Assembly (NCBI RefSeq): GCF_011290685.1
Contig: NZ_JAANYN010000001.1
Coordinates: 62,001-126,000 of the forward strand
Length of the DNA: 64,000 nt
From: Cyclobacterium plantarum
Lineage (GTDB): Bacteria; Bacteroidota; Bacteroidia; Cytophagales; Cyclobacteriaceae
Direction of reading: 5' to 3'
Shown: positions 44,138 through 54,334 of the stretch, in pieces
Position numbering within the stretch: position 1 is the stretch's first letter
Layout: each line of letters opens with the position of its first letter
The notes under the pieces: generated by a model
Databases searched by the model: none
Told to the model about the DNA's origin: nothing
What the model saw: only the letters and a program-made list of their open reading frames with translations
Translations under genes and position numbers: made by a program

Positions 44138-45406
44138 ATGAAAAGAGATCAACTGATATTTGACCTGATCGCAAAGGAAGAAGACCGCCAAAAGAGAGGA
44201 ATAGAGCTGATCGCCTCAGAAAATTTCACAAGTAAACAAGTAATGGAGGCAGCTGGCAGTGTGCTGACCAATAAGTATGCCGAAGGACTTCCGGGAAAAA
44301 GGTATTACGGAGGCTGCGAGGTAGTTGATAGCATTGAGCAAATAGCCATAGACAGGGCAAAAGAGCTTTTTGGGGCCACATGGGCCAATGTACAGCCCCA
44401 TTCTGGAGCTCAGGCCAATGCTGCCGTGTTTTTAGCCTGTCTGAATGCAGGTGATGCTATTTTGGGATTTGACCTTTCGCACGGCGGACACCTTACCCAT
44501 GGTTCTCCAGTAAATTTTTCCGGAAAATTATATGAACCACACTTTTATGGCGTGGAAGAATCAACCGGGCTTATAGACTATGATAAAGTTGAGAAAAAAG
44601 CCCTGGAAGTCAAACCCAAATTAATCATCTGTGGTGCTTCTGCTTACAGTAGAGACTGGGACTATGAAAGGCTTCGGTCAGTGGCAGATCAGGTTGGAGC
44701 GATTTTATTGGCTGATATCTCTCACCCATCTGGATTGATAGCCAGGGGCTTATTGAATGATCCTCTGGAGTATTGTCATGTAGTCACAACTACCACGCAT
44801 AAGACATTAAGGGGCCCCCGTGGAGGATTGATATTGATGCGGGAGGATTTTCCCAACCCATTTGGCATCAAAACCCCAAAAGGAGAGTTAAGGAAAATGT
44901 CATCTATTCTGGACTCAGGAGTATTTCCGGGCACACAGGGAGGGCCACTGGAGCACATCATTGCTGCAAAGGCCATTGCCTTTCAGGAAGCACTTTCTGA
45001 TGAATACATGCAATATGTATTGCAGGTGAAGAAAAATGCCGCTGAAATGGCTGAGGCTTTCGTACAAAAAGGGTATCAGTTGATATCAGGAGGAACAGAT
45101 AACCATCTGATGTTGATTGACCTAAGAAATAAAAACCTGACAGGTAAAATTGCGGAGGAGACCTTGGGTAAAGTGGATATTACCATTAACAAAAACATGG
45201 TACCTTTTGATACCAAATCTCCCTTCGTAACTTCAGGCATGCGGATAGGCACAGCGGCTGTGACAACCAGAGGGTTGAAGGAAGCCGATATGAAAAAAAT
45301 TGTGGAATTGATAGATCAATCGTTAATGCATCATGAAGATGATGCTGCTTTGAAGGATGTCAAAGCATCGGTTAATGAGTGGATGGTTCAATTTCCTTTA
45401 TACTAA
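44138..45406 (+). CDS. glyA: Serine hydroxymethyltransferase
   Basis: PLP enzyme that converts serine and tetrahydrofolate to glycine and methylene-tetrahydrofolate. Motifs: [68 protein letters not shown] and [17 protein letters not shown] with the PLP-binding Lys, then [17 protein letters not shown]. Full length at 422 residues. It is followed 11 bp later by tatC. A folate link exists with purU further right. Confidence 0.97.
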   Translation: MKRDQLIFDLIAKEEDRQKRGIELIASENFTSKQVMEAAGSVLTNKYAEGLPGKRYYGGCEVVDSIEQIAIDRAKELFGATWANVQPHSGAQANAAVFLACLNAGDAILGFDLSHGGHLTHGSPVNFSGKLYEPHFYGVEESTGLIDYDKVEKKALEVKPKLIICGASAYSRDWDYERLRSVADQVGAILLADISHPSGLIARGLLNDPLEYCHVVTTTTHKTLRGPRGGLILMREDFPNPFGIKTPKGELRKMSSILDSGVFPGTQGGPLEHIIAAKAIAFQEALSDEYMQYVLQVKKNAAEMAEAFVQKGYQLISGGTDNHLMLIDLRNKNLTGKIAEETLGKVDITINKNMVPFDTKSPFVTSGMRIGTAAVTTRGLKEADMKKIVELIDQSLMHHEDDAALKDVKASVNEWMVQFPLY

Positions 45407-45417
45407 ATAAGAATTAA

Positions 45418-46263
45418 GTGGCACTTGATCAATACAAAGAAGAAGAGGAAGAAGATAACGGAATGTCCTTTTTGGACCATTTGGAACAACTTCGCTGGCA
45501 TTTACTGCGTTCCATTTCTGCCATACTTGTATTCATGGTTTTGGCATTTCTTTCCAAGAGCTTCGTTTTTGGCCAGGTAATCCTGGGTCCCTCCAAAATC
45601 GACTTCATCACCTACAGGGTGTTGTGTCAGGTCTCGGATTTTTTCTCCCTGCCGGCACTTTGTATTGAAAAATTGCCTTTTATTATCCAAAGCCGTCAGA
45701 TGACAGGTCAGTTTTCCATGCACATCACCTCTAGTCTGGTGGTGGGATTGATTGCAGCTTTTCCCTACGTTTTTTGGGAAGTATGGCGGTTTATCAGTCC
45801 GGGCCTGTATGACAAGGAAAAAAATGCTGCTCGCGGCGCTGTTTTTTTTGTCAGTCTTTTGTTTTTTCTTGGAGCAGCGTTCGGTTATTATATACTTTCT
45901 CCCCTTTCTATTAATTTCCTGTCCAATTACCAATTGGATCCCTCCATTGCCAATGAATTTGACATTACCTCCTATGTGTCCACTTTGGCCATGTTGGTTT
46001 TGGCATCAGCGGTGATGTTTCAGTTGCCCATTGTCATCTATTTTCTTACTCAGGCAGGTTTGGTTTCCTCGTTGATGCTGAAGACTTACAGAAGACATGC
46101 TATAGTGGTGATTCTGGTTTTGTCGGCATTGATTACCCCTCCAGATGTAATCAGCCAGATTCTTATAGCCATGCCCATATTGGTGCTCTATGAGGCAGGA
46201 ATCATCATTGCCAAAAGATTGGAGAAAAAGCGTAGAAAAGAAGATTTAGAGAACGGATTTTAA
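45418..46263 (+). CDS. tatC: Sec-independent protein translocase TatC
   Basis: Integral core of the twin-arginine export pathway. After an acidic N-terminus (KEEEEEDNG) comes the conserved FLDHLEQLRWHLLRS, then six membrane helices with YVFWEVWRFISPGLYDKEKNAA and LSALITPPDVISQ. GTG start; an internal ATG before SFLDHL is an alternative. 281 residues, with a longer first periplasmic loop (CQVSDFFSLPALCIEKL) than E. coli, as usual in Bacteroidota. No tatA gene is visible. It supplies the route for the Tat-signalled PhoX. Confidence 0.93.
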   Translation: MALDQYKEEEEEDNGMSFLDHLEQLRWHLLRSISAILVFMVLAFLSKSFVFGQVILGPSKIDFITYRVLCQVSDFFSLPALCIEKLPFIIQSRQMTGQFSMHITSSLVVGLIAAFPYVFWEVWRFISPGLYDKEKNAARGAVFFVSLLFFLGAAFGYYILSPLSINFLSNYQLDPSIANEFDITSYVSTLAMLVLASAVMFQLPIVIYFLTQAGLVSSLMLKTYRRHAIVVILVLSALITPPDVISQILIAMPILVLYEAGIIIAKRLEKKRRKEDLENGF

Positions 46264-46273
46264 TGCATAAGTG

Positions 46274-46708
46274 ATGTCAAAGAAAATAGCCATCGGGGGA
46301 GACCACGCAGGGTTTGCCTACAAACAGGATCTGATTAAAATATTGGAAGGTAAAGGATATGAGGTCAAGGATTTCGGGCCTTTTACCGATGAATCGGTAG
46401 ATTATCCCGATTATGTACACCCATTATGCCAGGCTGTAGTTTCCGGTGAATTTTTTCGGGGAATAATCATTTGTGGCAGTGGCAACGGTGTGGCCATTAC
46501 TGCGAATAAGCATCAGGAAATCCGGGCGGCGATTTGTTGGAACGAAGAACTTGCGGCATTGGCCAGGCAACACAATGATGCCAACCTGATCGCCATTCCC
46601 GCAAGGTTTGTGTCCTTTGAATTGGCAGAAAAAATGGCCGGCATTTTCCTGGACACTGCTTTTGAGGGTGGCAGGCATGCCAGGAGGGTCAACAAAATAC
46701 CTTGTTGA
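46274..46708 (+). CDS. rpiB: Ribose-5-phosphate isomerase B
   Basis: Interconverts ribose 5-phosphate and ribulose 5-phosphate in the pentose phosphate pathway. RpiB/LacAB motifs: KIAIGGDHAGFAYK, VDYPDYV, IICGSGNGVAITANK with the catalytic Cys, RAAICWNEELA, RQHNDANLIAIPAR and RHARRV. 144 residues. ATG preferred to a GTG three bases upstream. It closes the glyA-tatC-rpiB run and converges with the DUF6427 gene. Confidence 0.95.
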   Translation: MSKKIAIGGDHAGFAYKQDLIKILEGKGYEVKDFGPFTDESVDYPDYVHPLCQAVVSGEFFRGIIICGSGNGVAITANKHQEIRAAICWNEELAALARQHNDANLIAIPARFVSFELAEKMAGIFLDTAFEGGRHARRVNKIPC

Positions 46709-46747
46709 GCTCCCGATCTCTGGTTTCTGATGATTACTGTACCTGAT

Positions 46748-48172
46748 TTACCTGATTTTTCTGTAATGTCCGGGACCATCCTGCTGGTAATGGGATTCGA
46801 AAAAGGGAATGTCTCTGATCCATTGCTCGAAGAGCTTTTCTTCGTCTATGATCAGTTCGGGTGATTCTTTTTTGAGGTCCTGATAAATCCTTACTTTTCT
46901 TTCCATTTCGCTCATTCCGTCAAAATATATGCGGGTTAGCCTGAAATTCAGATAGGGACTTGCTACTTTGGATTGATAATATATGTTTTGATTGTTTCCC
47001 AGAACCATCACTGCGGTTTCTTCCGGAATGGAAGGGCTTTCAGATAGATCGATTTTGTATCGTTTAAAGGAAGTCTCGTTTTTTTGGTAAAAAACCCAGC
47101 TATAGCCAATAAAAGGAATAATCAAAAGAAAACCATAAGCTATTGTCTGCCGGACCATTCGCTTGCTGCTAATGGTAAACAGGTGTGTGGTGAAGTATGT
47201 AATCGCCGGAATAATGGTAATAAACTGGTAGGGGCTGATCCTTTCCATTAGGAAAAATGCACTTATATTGAAAAGCAAAAAGAACAAAAACAATTGATTT
47301 TGTTTTTGTTGGTTCACATTCATGCGGTGTGTCAGGTTATTTGAAAAATAACCGATCAGTGCCAGGGCCAATGGTAGCGAAAAAATGTATAGCAGGTCTT
47401 TTATCTCCACATGATAAAGTCGGTCTATCTTCAGTCCCAAAATAACATACAAGTGGAAAAATTCGGATAAACTATCTTTCCAAAAATAATAAACAGCACA
47501 AAAAGCGATTGGCAAAAGGTATGAGGCCAGCAAAAGATTCAATTGCTGAAAAGAAAAACCGTTTACCAATAGGCCTGTCAGGATGAGGAAAGGAAGCAGT
47601 GCCAGGTAAGAAAAATGAAAACAGAAAGCAACTCCTCCCCAAATTCCCATCAACAAAATAGAAGGAACAGGGTTAGCATTAATGGCAGTCAGCCGGAGCA
47701 GTTGCCCTAGTGCCAATAGGATAAAGGTGTTTCCCATCAATGCGGGGGATAAGGTCATGAAATCGAAGGACAGCTGGTACAGAATGACCATGATAAAGGC
47801 AGGAAGGTAGTTGGCCTCTTCATAGGCATTGATTCTGATCAGCAATTCATTGATATAAAAGACCTGAAACAAAATGAGCAAAAAGGAGATGATGGAAAAT
47901 GAAGTGAGAGAATTACCGAATAATATATGGTTTAATCCGTAGATCCAAGCAGAAAAGGGACCGGTACTGTCAATGGTATCAACAAAATGCAAATTCCCGG
48001 CGGCGAGCCTTTCTCCCAATAATTGCCAAAGCAGTTCAGGTTGGGTGATGGGAATATCCATCAGGTAATAAGGAATGCGGAATAAAATGAAAAGGAAAAA
48101 GATTCCGATCATCCGCAATGGATCATTTAATTTGAAAAATTCCAGCAAGATTAGTATTTGTTTAAAACTCAA
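46748..48172 (-). CDS. DUF6427-like polytopic membrane protein
   Basis: 474 residues, about ten or more membrane helices, and a soluble C-terminal domain (about 375-474) with VMVLGNNQNIYYQSKVASPY and ESHYQQDGPGHYRKIR. The whole looks like a glycosyltransferase-C-type membrane enzyme and fits the Bacteroidota family I know as DUF6427; no catalytic Asp-Asp pair is certain. TTG start is used because FFKLNDPLRMIGIFF before the next Met seems to be conserved family sequence. Divergent from rbfA with about 60 bp between them. Confidence 0.75.
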   Translation of the reverse strand: MSFKQILILLEFFKLNDPLRMIGIFFLFILFRIPYYLMDIPITQPELLWQLLGERLAAGNLHFVDTIDSTGPFSAWIYGLNHILFGNSLTSFSIISFLLILFQVFYINELLIRINAYEEANYLPAFIMVILYQLSFDFMTLSPALMGNTFILLALGQLLRLTAINANPVPSILLMGIWGGVAFCFHFSYLALLPFLILTGLLVNGFSFQQLNLLLASYLLPIAFCAVYYFWKDSLSEFFHLYVILGLKIDRLYHVEIKDLLYIFSLPLALALIGYFSNNLTHRMNVNQQKQNQLFLFFLLFNISAFFLMERISPYQFITIIPAITYFTTHLFTISSKRMVRQTIAYGFLLIIPFIGYSWVFYQKNETSFKRYKIDLSESPSIPEETAVMVLGNNQNIYYQSKVASPYLNFRLTRIYFDGMSEMERKVRIYQDLKKESPELIIDEEKLFEQWIRDIPFFESHYQQDGPGHYRKIR

Positions 48173-48205
48173 TATACGAAATTAAAGGTTACCCGGATAT
48201 TTCAC

Positions 48206-48213
48206 TAAATTTG
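48206..48213 (+). promoter_or_regulatory. -7 element for rbfA
   Basis: TAAATTTG, exact TAnnTTTG match, 21 nt before the rbfA ATG. No TTG at -33. Confidence 0.45.
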
Positions 48214-48233
48214 CTAGTAATAAATATTTTAAA

Positions 48234-48623
48234 ATGGAAAGTAAGAGACAGCAAAAATATTCCAAATTGATTCAAAAAGAGTTGGGGGAAATATTTCAAC
48301 GCGAAGGAAAGCCATTGGTAGGTAAGGCTATGGTAACCGTGACCAGGGTTTTGATAAGCCCTGATCTGGGGGTAGCCAAGGTAAACCTCAGTTTTTTATT
48401 GGCCGATAACGATGCACTTTTTTCCAGGATCAATGACAACAAGGGACAGATTAGGAAGTTTCTGGGAAATAGGATTGGTAAATCTGTGAGGATTATTCCT
48501 GAGCTGGTTTTTTACCTGGATGAATCTGCCGCCTATGCCCAGCATATGGATGAAGTGATTTCCAAATTGGATATTCCGGAAGATGCGGATGAGGATGAAT
48601 CCGATGATGAGATTAATGACTAG
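48234..48623 (+). CDS. rbfA: 30S ribosome-binding factor A
   Basis: Assists late maturation of 16S rRNA in the small subunit. KH-like family features: SKLIQKELGEIFQRE, MVTVTRVLISPDLGVAKVNLSF, RKFLGNRIGKSVRIIPELVFYLDES and a Glu/Asp-rich tail. 129 residues. It is followed after about 11 bp by the LolC/E-like permease, an order often seen in Bacteroidota. Confidence 0.93.
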   Translation: MESKRQQKYSKLIQKELGEIFQREGKPLVGKAMVTVTRVLISPDLGVAKVNLSFLLADNDALFSRINDNKGQIRKFLGNRIGKSVRIIPELVFYLDESAAYAQHMDEVISKLDIPEDADEDESDDEIND

Positions 48624-48634
48624 TTAAAAATCAT

Positions 48635-49858
48635 TTGAACCTTTCTTATTTCATAGCGACCAGATACTTTAGAAGTAAAGAGAAAAAAAACTTCATTACT
48701 GTTCTATCCAGAATCTCGATGGTTGGGGTGGCAGTAGGCACCATGGCATTGGTGGTGGTATTATCGGTTTTTAATGGTCTTGAAGGCCTTATCAAGGGCT
48801 TATATGCTTCATTTGATGCGGACCTAAAGGTAATGCCAGTCATGGGAAAATCATTTGAGGTCAATGATGATTTTCTGTCTGAGATAAGCAGTATGGATGG
48901 TGTTGAGATTTTGACAGAAGTGATCGAGGACAATGCCTTGGTGAGGTATGGGGAGCATCAGGTAGTAGCCACCTTAAAAGGGGTTTCTGAGAATTTCCTT
49001 GAGCAGAATCGTTTTGAAAAAGGATATTTTTCCGGTGACATGAGTTTGGGAGAGGGGGATCGTCCCCAGGCTATTTTAGGTCGCGGCCTTTCTTATTTTT
49101 TGTTACTGGATTTGGATGATGATTTTGAATTGATGCAGGTTTTTTATCCAAAAGAACCAAGAGCCGGAAGTATTGATCCCAGCAGCATGTACAATAGAAG
49201 TGTCATTCAACCTGCTGGCATTTTCAGCATAGAAAAACAATATGATGATGAATACCTGATTGTTCCTCTGGATTTTGCGGCGGACCTATTAGAGTATGGT
49301 AACAAGAGATCGGCCCTTGAAATAAAAGTAGCCGATGGATTTTCCATCGATAACGTAAAATCAAATCTCCGGAATCATTTGGGAGAAGAATTTTTGGTCA
49401 ATGACAGCAACGAGCAACATGCAAGTCTGCTGATGACCATCAGGTTGGAAAAATTATTTGTATTTCTTACCCTAACTTTTATTTTGGCGGTTGCCTCTTT
49501 TAATATATTTTTTTCTTTGAGCATGCTGGCTATCGAAAAGAAGAAAGACATAGCAGTGCTAATGGCCATGGGGGGGACCCAAAAGTTTATCAGATCCATT
49601 TATTTAAAAGAAGGCGCAATTATCGCATTTTCCGGTGCTTTAATAGGCTTGTTGCTGGGATTTCTTATCTGTTGGGTACAGGACAGTTACGGATTGGTTT
49701 CATTGGGTGTTACTTCTTCTATTGTAGATGCCTATCCTGTAAAAATGCGTTGGACGGATTTTCTTTATACCAGTCTAAGTGTGGTAGTCATCACCCTCAT
49801 TGCCTCTTACAGACCAGCCTTAATTGCTTCAAAGGTGAAAACTACCATGCATTTATAG
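48635..49858 (+). CDS. FtsX/LolC-LolE-like ABC permease
   Basis: 407 residues. N-terminal cytoplasmic motif ATRYFRSKEKKNFITVLSR, first membrane helix MVGVAVGTMALVVVLSVFNG, a large periplasmic MacB-core domain (about 50-260), then three C-terminal helices, including the typical AIEKKKDIAVLMAMGGTQKFIRSIYLKEG cytoplasmic coupling segment. LolC/E move lipoproteins from the inner membrane to LolA. TTG start; no ATG lies before the first helix. The LolD ATPase is not in the window. Confidence 0.88.
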   Translation: MNLSYFIATRYFRSKEKKNFITVLSRISMVGVAVGTMALVVVLSVFNGLEGLIKGLYASFDADLKVMPVMGKSFEVNDDFLSEISSMDGVEILTEVIEDNALVRYGEHQVVATLKGVSENFLEQNRFEKGYFSGDMSLGEGDRPQAILGRGLSYFLLLDLDDDFELMQVFYPKEPRAGSIDPSSMYNRSVIQPAGIFSIEKQYDDEYLIVPLDFAADLLEYGNKRSALEIKVADGFSIDNVKSNLRNHLGEEFLVNDSNEQHASLLMTIRLEKLFVFLTLTFILAVASFNIFFSLSMLAIEKKKDIAVLMAMGGTQKFIRSIYLKEGAIIAFSGALIGLLLGFLICWVQDSYGLVSLGVTSSIVDAYPVKMRWTDFLYTSLSVVVITLIASYRPALIASKVKTTMHL

Positions 49859-49968
49859 GGGAATAAGTGTAGGATTTGTTTATTTTTTTTAAATATTTCT
49901 GTAATTTGCAAACTGCCAATTTCAAAAACAGCAAACAATAATTTCGACTTTGTTCAAAAAATGTTTAA

Positions 49969-52905
49969 ATGAAAGTAGCTTCTGATAAGCCATTTGAAAT
50001 CGTATACTCCTTGTTTAGTCATGAGTTTTTGGGCATTCTTTTTGAATCTTTTGCTATTCAATTGGATGAAAAAGGAAGGTTGTCATTTGCCTACCAAAAT
50101 ATTTCTTATCAAAATGCGGGCGAATTTAAGGAAAAGATAGACGAAACGGATTTTGAATTGATCCGGCTGATGGACAGTATGCAGCAAGAGGCTGTTGTCA
50201 AAAAGTTTAATACTAAAAATCATAAGCCCAAGGAATTTTTGAGGAAGGTGTTTGATGATGCAAATCCTACACAGGCCAATAAGGAAATCCAAAAACTCAT
50301 AGAAGGCCGACTTGAACTGACCAGGTCTCAAATTTTGGAAAAAATCAAGCACAAAAGACTTTTTGAAATGGGTAATGATGGTAATCCTGTTTGGAAGGAA
50401 ATCTCCATTATGCCCGAAAAGGCTTCAGTGTTGTTTCATTTTCGAAGAAATGAGGAAAATACCCATTATTTCCCCACCTTAAAATACCAGAATGAAAAGC
50501 TGGAATGGCAGTACAAAGGCAGTTATTTGATTTGTCATCAACCAGCCTGGTTGGTTGTAGAGTCACGTCTTTTTAGCTTTGAGAAAGATGTGGATGGAAA
50601 AAAATTAATGCCTTTCCTGAATAAAAAATTCATAGTAATACCCAAAAAAGTTGAGGAATCGTATTACAAGAAATTTGTTACCCAGCTTGTGGCATCCTTT
50701 GATGTTTTTGCCAAGGGCTTTGAAATAAAAGTAGAGCGATCAAACCCACAACCTGTACTTTTTTTGGGAGATTTACCGGGTAATCCCACGGTGGATATGT
50801 TTGGAAAAGAGATCGCAGATGAGGAAGAGGAAAAAATGGTTTTTGACCTCCGGTTTAATTATGGAGATTTTACCTTCCGTGCCGATCAGGCCAGACCGAG
50901 CAATGTTGAACTGGAAAAAAATGGGGATGACTATACTTTTTACAAGGTGGTTAGAGACTTGCCCAAAGAGCGGTTTTACGGGGATTTGCTGAAGAACAAC
51001 GGGTTACCTGTAAAGTATGGCAGGCATTCCATGAAAAAAAGGGACGCCTACGACTGGATCATCAACCACAGGCCGGAATTGGATGATCTTGGAGTCAGGA
51101 TTCAACAGACCAGCAATGAAAAGGGTAAAAAATATTTCATCGGTGCTGCCAAGATTAATGTTAGCATCAAGGAAAAGATCGATTGGTTTGATGTTGAGGC
51201 TACTGTCATGTTTGGTGATGTTGAAATTCCTTTTTTAAAATTCAGGAAAATGCTCATGAAAGGTAAAACCGAGATTGAGCTTCCAAACCATGAAATTGCC
51301 ATCATTCCCAAATCCTGGTTTGTCAATTATGGAGAGATATTTTCCTTTATGGAAGAAGGCGAGTCGGAGATTGGTAATTTTAAGCTGAAGAAGCACCACA
51401 TTGCCCTGGCTCAGGAACTTGAAAAGGGCAATCTGATTCAACTATCCTTAAGTGAAAGGTTACAGAAACTAAAGGATTTTTCTACTATTGATGACTACCA
51501 ATTATCCGATTATTTCAAGGGAAAACTCAGGCCCTACCAAAAGGCAGGGTACAATTGGATGCGGTTTTTGAATGAATACAATTTCGGAGGTTGTCTGGCA
51601 GATGACATGGGTCTGGGAAAGACGGTGCAGACACTGGCATTGCTTGCCATGGAGAAAGAAAGATCCGAAGGGACTACTTCGCTGTTGGTAATGCCTACTT
51701 CATTGATTTATAATTGGGAACTTGAAGCCAGGAAATTTACGCCAAAGCTTAAAATTTTAATTTATACAGGTACACAAAGGGTAAAAGATTGCACACAATT
51801 TGGACAATATGACCTGATTTTGACTTCGTACGGCATAACCCGTCTGGATATTGATGTATTGAAAGAATTTTATTTCAACTACATTATACTGGATGAATCC
51901 CAGGCCATCAAAAATCCCGATAGCATTATTTCAAAGGCAGTCGTACAGCTGAAAAGCAAGCATAAACTGATCCTTACAGGTACTCCTGTTGAAAATGGCA
52001 CAATGGATCTCTGGTCACAAATGAATTTTATCAACAGGGGGCTTTTGGGTGGACAAGCAGCTTTTAAGAAACAGTTTTTATTGCCAATAGAAAAGAAAAA
52101 CGATAAGGATAAAATCCTTAAATTGAATGTATTGATCAAACCCTTTATTTTAAGGAGGTTAAAGTCTCAGGTAGCTACAGATCTTCCTGAAAAGGTGATC
52201 AATGTGCAGTATTCCACCATGACTGATGCCCAGGAAACGGCCTATGAGGAAGTCAAAGGCTATTACCGGGAAAAAATCATGAATGAAATGGCCCTGCCGG
52301 GAATGTCACAAAAATCACTGACCCTACTAAGGGGTTTGATGCAACTTAGGCAAATGGCCAATCATCCAAAAATGGCTGATGAAAATTATTCTGGCGATTC
52401 CGGAAAATTGGAAGACATCACCCATATGATAAAGTCCACTGTTAGTGAAGGGCACAAAGTCTTGATTTTTAGCCAGTTTGTCAGGCATTTGGGTATAGTA
52501 AAATCATTTTTACAGGAGGAACAAATTCCATTTGCCTATCTGGATGGGGCTACCAAAGACCGGCAGGCTCAGGTCAATGCTTTTCAGGAGGATCCCTCCA
52601 TTCAGGTTTTCCTCATCTCTTTAAAAGCAGGTGGGGTAGGTCTTAACCTGACACAGGCAGAATATGTATTTCTGCTGGATCCCTGGTGGAATCCTGCAGT
52701 AGAAACACAAGCCATAGACAGGGCACACCGGATTGGCCAGCAAAATAAAGTAATCATTTACAAATTCATTACCAGAAATACTGTGGAAGAAAAGATCATG
52801 GCACTACAGGAGAGGAAAATGGCATTGGCAGGGGAACTGATCAGCACAGAAGAAAGCTTTATCAAAAGTCTCAGTCAGGAAGACATTTCTGCCCTGCTTG
52901 CCTGA
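49969..52905 (+). CDS. Snf2/Rad54-type helicase-like ATPase
   Basis: 978 residues. The N-terminal half (about 1-500) is a lineage-type accessory region without zinc-binding SWIM cysteines that I can see. The C-terminal half is the two-lobed Snf2 motor: QKAGYNWMRFLNEYNFGG, Walker A DDMGLGKTVQ, motif II ILDESQ, LTGTPVENGTMDLWS, then FSQFVRHLGIV, FLISLKAGGVGLNLTQAEYVF and DPWWNPAVETQAIDRAHRIGQ. ATP-driven translocation on double-stranded DNA to remodel bound proteins is expected; the cellular role is unknown. It appears monocistronic, not in a defence cluster. Confidence 0.92.
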   Translation: MKVASDKPFEIVYSLFSHEFLGILFESFAIQLDEKGRLSFAYQNISYQNAGEFKEKIDETDFELIRLMDSMQQEAVVKKFNTKNHKPKEFLRKVFDDANPTQANKEIQKLIEGRLELTRSQILEKIKHKRLFEMGNDGNPVWKEISIMPEKASVLFHFRRNEENTHYFPTLKYQNEKLEWQYKGSYLICHQPAWLVVESRLFSFEKDVDGKKLMPFLNKKFIVIPKKVEESYYKKFVTQLVASFDVFAKGFEIKVERSNPQPVLFLGDLPGNPTVDMFGKEIADEEEEKMVFDLRFNYGDFTFRADQARPSNVELEKNGDDYTFYKVVRDLPKERFYGDLLKNNGLPVKYGRHSMKKRDAYDWIINHRPELDDLGVRIQQTSNEKGKKYFIGAAKINVSIKEKIDWFDVEATVMFGDVEIPFLKFRKMLMKGKTEIELPNHEIAIIPKSWFVNYGEIFSFMEEGESEIGNFKLKKHHIALAQELEKGNLIQLSLSERLQKLKDFSTIDDYQLSDYFKGKLRPYQKAGYNWMRFLNEYNFGGCLADDMGLGKTVQTLALLAMEKERSEGTTSLLVMPTSLIYNWELEARKFTPKLKILIYTGTQRVKDCTQFGQYDLILTSYGITRLDIDVLKEFYFNYIILDESQAIKNPDSIISKAVVQLKSKHKLILTGTPVENGTMDLWSQMNFINRGLLGGQAAFKKQFLLPIEKKNDKDKILKLNVLIKPFILRRLKSQVATDLPEKVINVQYSTMTDAQETAYEEVKGYYREKIMNEMALPGMSQKSLTLLRGLMQLRQMANHPKMADENYSGDSGKLEDITHMIKSTVSEGHKVLIFSQFVRHLGIVKSFLQEEQIPFAYLDGATKDRQAQVNAFQEDPSIQVFLISLKAGGVGLNLTQAEYVFLLDPWWNPAVETQAIDRAHRIGQQNKVIIYKFITRNTVEEKIMALQERKMALAGELISTEESFIKSLSQEDISALLA

Positions 52906-52950
52906 TAGAAGTTTTCAGGTAATTAGTTCACAATCGAAGTAAGTTAACGC

Positions 52951-53805
52951 ATGCATACAGCTATTCTTATCATACAATGCAAAGACAGTAAAGGCATTGT
53001 TGCAGCCGTTTCCCAATTTCTCTACGAAAACAATGGAAATATTCTGGCTATAGACCAGTACATCGATGAGGAACTGGGAGATTTTTTTATGCGGGCCGAA
53101 TGGGAGCTTGATTCCTTTGATATTCCAAAGGATCATATCCTTGATGTTTTTGGCAGACAGGTGGGTGAAAGGTTTGAAATGGATTATTCCCTATTCTTTA
53201 ATTTCCCAAAGCCGAGGATGGCATTGTTTGTTTCCAAATTGTCACACTGTCTGTTTGATATCCTGAGCAGGTATTATTCCGGACAATTTGATGTGGAGAT
53301 ACCACTCGTCATATCAAATCATGCAGACCTTGAACCTATAGTCAAGGCTTTCGGGATTCCGTTTTATCACCTTCCCATAAATAAATCCAACAAGGCATCC
53401 CAGGAAGAAAAGCAGATTCAATTGCTCAGGGAAAATAATATCGATTTTATTGTCCTGGCAAGATACATGCAAATTTTGTCAGCTGACTTTATCAAAAACT
53501 ATCCCAACCAGATTATCAATATACACCATTCCTTTCTCCCGGCTTTTGTGGGTGCGAAACCTTATCATGCAGCCTATAAACGTGGCGTGAAAATTATTGG
53601 TGCCACTGCCCATTACGTAACGGAAGAACTGGATGCAGGCCCCATCATTGAGCAGGAAGTCGCCAGGGTCAGGCACCACAATACGGTAGAAGAGTTGGTT
53701 CAGATTGGCCAGGATGTGGAGAAAGTGGTGCTCTCCAAAGCGATCAAATACCATTTGGTACAAAAAATAAAAGTGGTCGGTAACAGGACCATCATATTCA
53801 CATGA
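52951..53805 (+). CDS. purU: Formyltetrahydrofolate deformylase
   Basis: Splits 10-formyl-tetrahydrofolate to formate and tetrahydrofolate, balancing one-carbon pools. The N-terminal ACT domain (CKDSKGIVAAVSQFLYENNGNI) fits allosteric control by methionine/glycine as in E. coli. The catalytic formyltransferase fold shows LARYMQILSADFI, INIHHSFLPAFVGAKPYH and GATAHYVTEELDAGPIIEQ, with the conserved Asn/His/Asp triad. 284 residues, full length. Connected functionally with glyA. Confidence 0.95.
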   Translation: MHTAILIIQCKDSKGIVAAVSQFLYENNGNILAIDQYIDEELGDFFMRAEWELDSFDIPKDHILDVFGRQVGERFEMDYSLFFNFPKPRMALFVSKLSHCLFDILSRYYSGQFDVEIPLVISNHADLEPIVKAFGIPFYHLPINKSNKASQEEKQIQLLRENNIDFIVLARYMQILSADFIKNYPNQIINIHHSFLPAFVGAKPYHAAYKRGVKIIGATAHYVTEELDAGPIIEQEVARVRHHNTVEELVQIGQDVEKVVLSKAIKYHLVQKIKVVGNRTIIFT

Positions 53806-53852
53806 ACCGGATCTACTGAGTGGTGGAGGAGGGGTTTCAATCAACCCCTGCT

Positions 53853-54257
53853 TTAGATTTTCTCCATTTCTACCAAAATATTTCCTCCTTCATCATATAG
53901 TATAAGCTTACCGGCATTGTAGGTATAACTGACACTGGATTCAAGGTTAGAGAGAAACCTTTTTTCCAGGCCGCTATCATCACAGGATTCATTGTCTGCA
54001 TATAGGGTGGAGAACTTGATTTGTTCCCGGTTATATGTCGCACCTCCCCTGTAGTCGTTGCATCCTGCAAAACCTCCAATTTCCTGTCCTTCCTTAAAGA
54101 TAAGAGATAAGTTCTCCATCGTTTCCTTGGTAGCGGATGATCCGGTCACTTCTGTTACCTTCCATTCATGATCAGATAATTCTACAGGTTCCGAACCGCA
54201 TGAAGCCAAAAGAGTAACGAAGGTGAACAATACAAATGATATTTGAAGGTATTTCAT
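53853..54257 (-). CDS. META-domain lipoprotein (HslJ-like)
   Basis: 134 residues with lipobox LASC. Mature part shows the META domain: LSDHEWKVTEV, LIFKEGQEIGGFAGCNDYRGG and a final LILYDEGGNILVEME strand. The family, with E. coli HslJ, is linked to heat shock and novobiocin resistance but has no known biochemical activity. It converges with purU across a short gap with a weak AGGGGTT/AACCCCT hairpin. Confidence 0.88.
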   Translation of the reverse strand: MKYLQISFVLFTFVTLLASCGSEPVELSDHEWKVTEVTGSSATKETMENLSLIFKEGQEIGGFAGCNDYRGGATYNREQIKFSTLYADNESCDDSGLEKRFLSNLESSVSYTYNAGKLILYDEGGNILVEMEKI

Positions 54258-54334
54258 GATAATTTAGTCGTTTATTTAAATACAATTCGATTTATTTCTC
54301 ACTATGATGCCACAAATACCATTCTAAAAAGGCA

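Noticed and set aside
45125-45150. CCTGACAGGT in glyA resembles half of the 33-nt palindrome
   Set aside because: Only about 12 bases match, the other arm is missing, and the encoded residues NLTGK are normal serine hydroxymethyltransferase sequence.
49969-52905. Snf2 ATPase as part of a phage-defence system such as DISARM
   Set aside because: No methyltransferase, DrmB or nuclease gene is next to it; neighbours are a lipoprotein permease and purU, and lone Snf2 genes are common in Bacteroidota.
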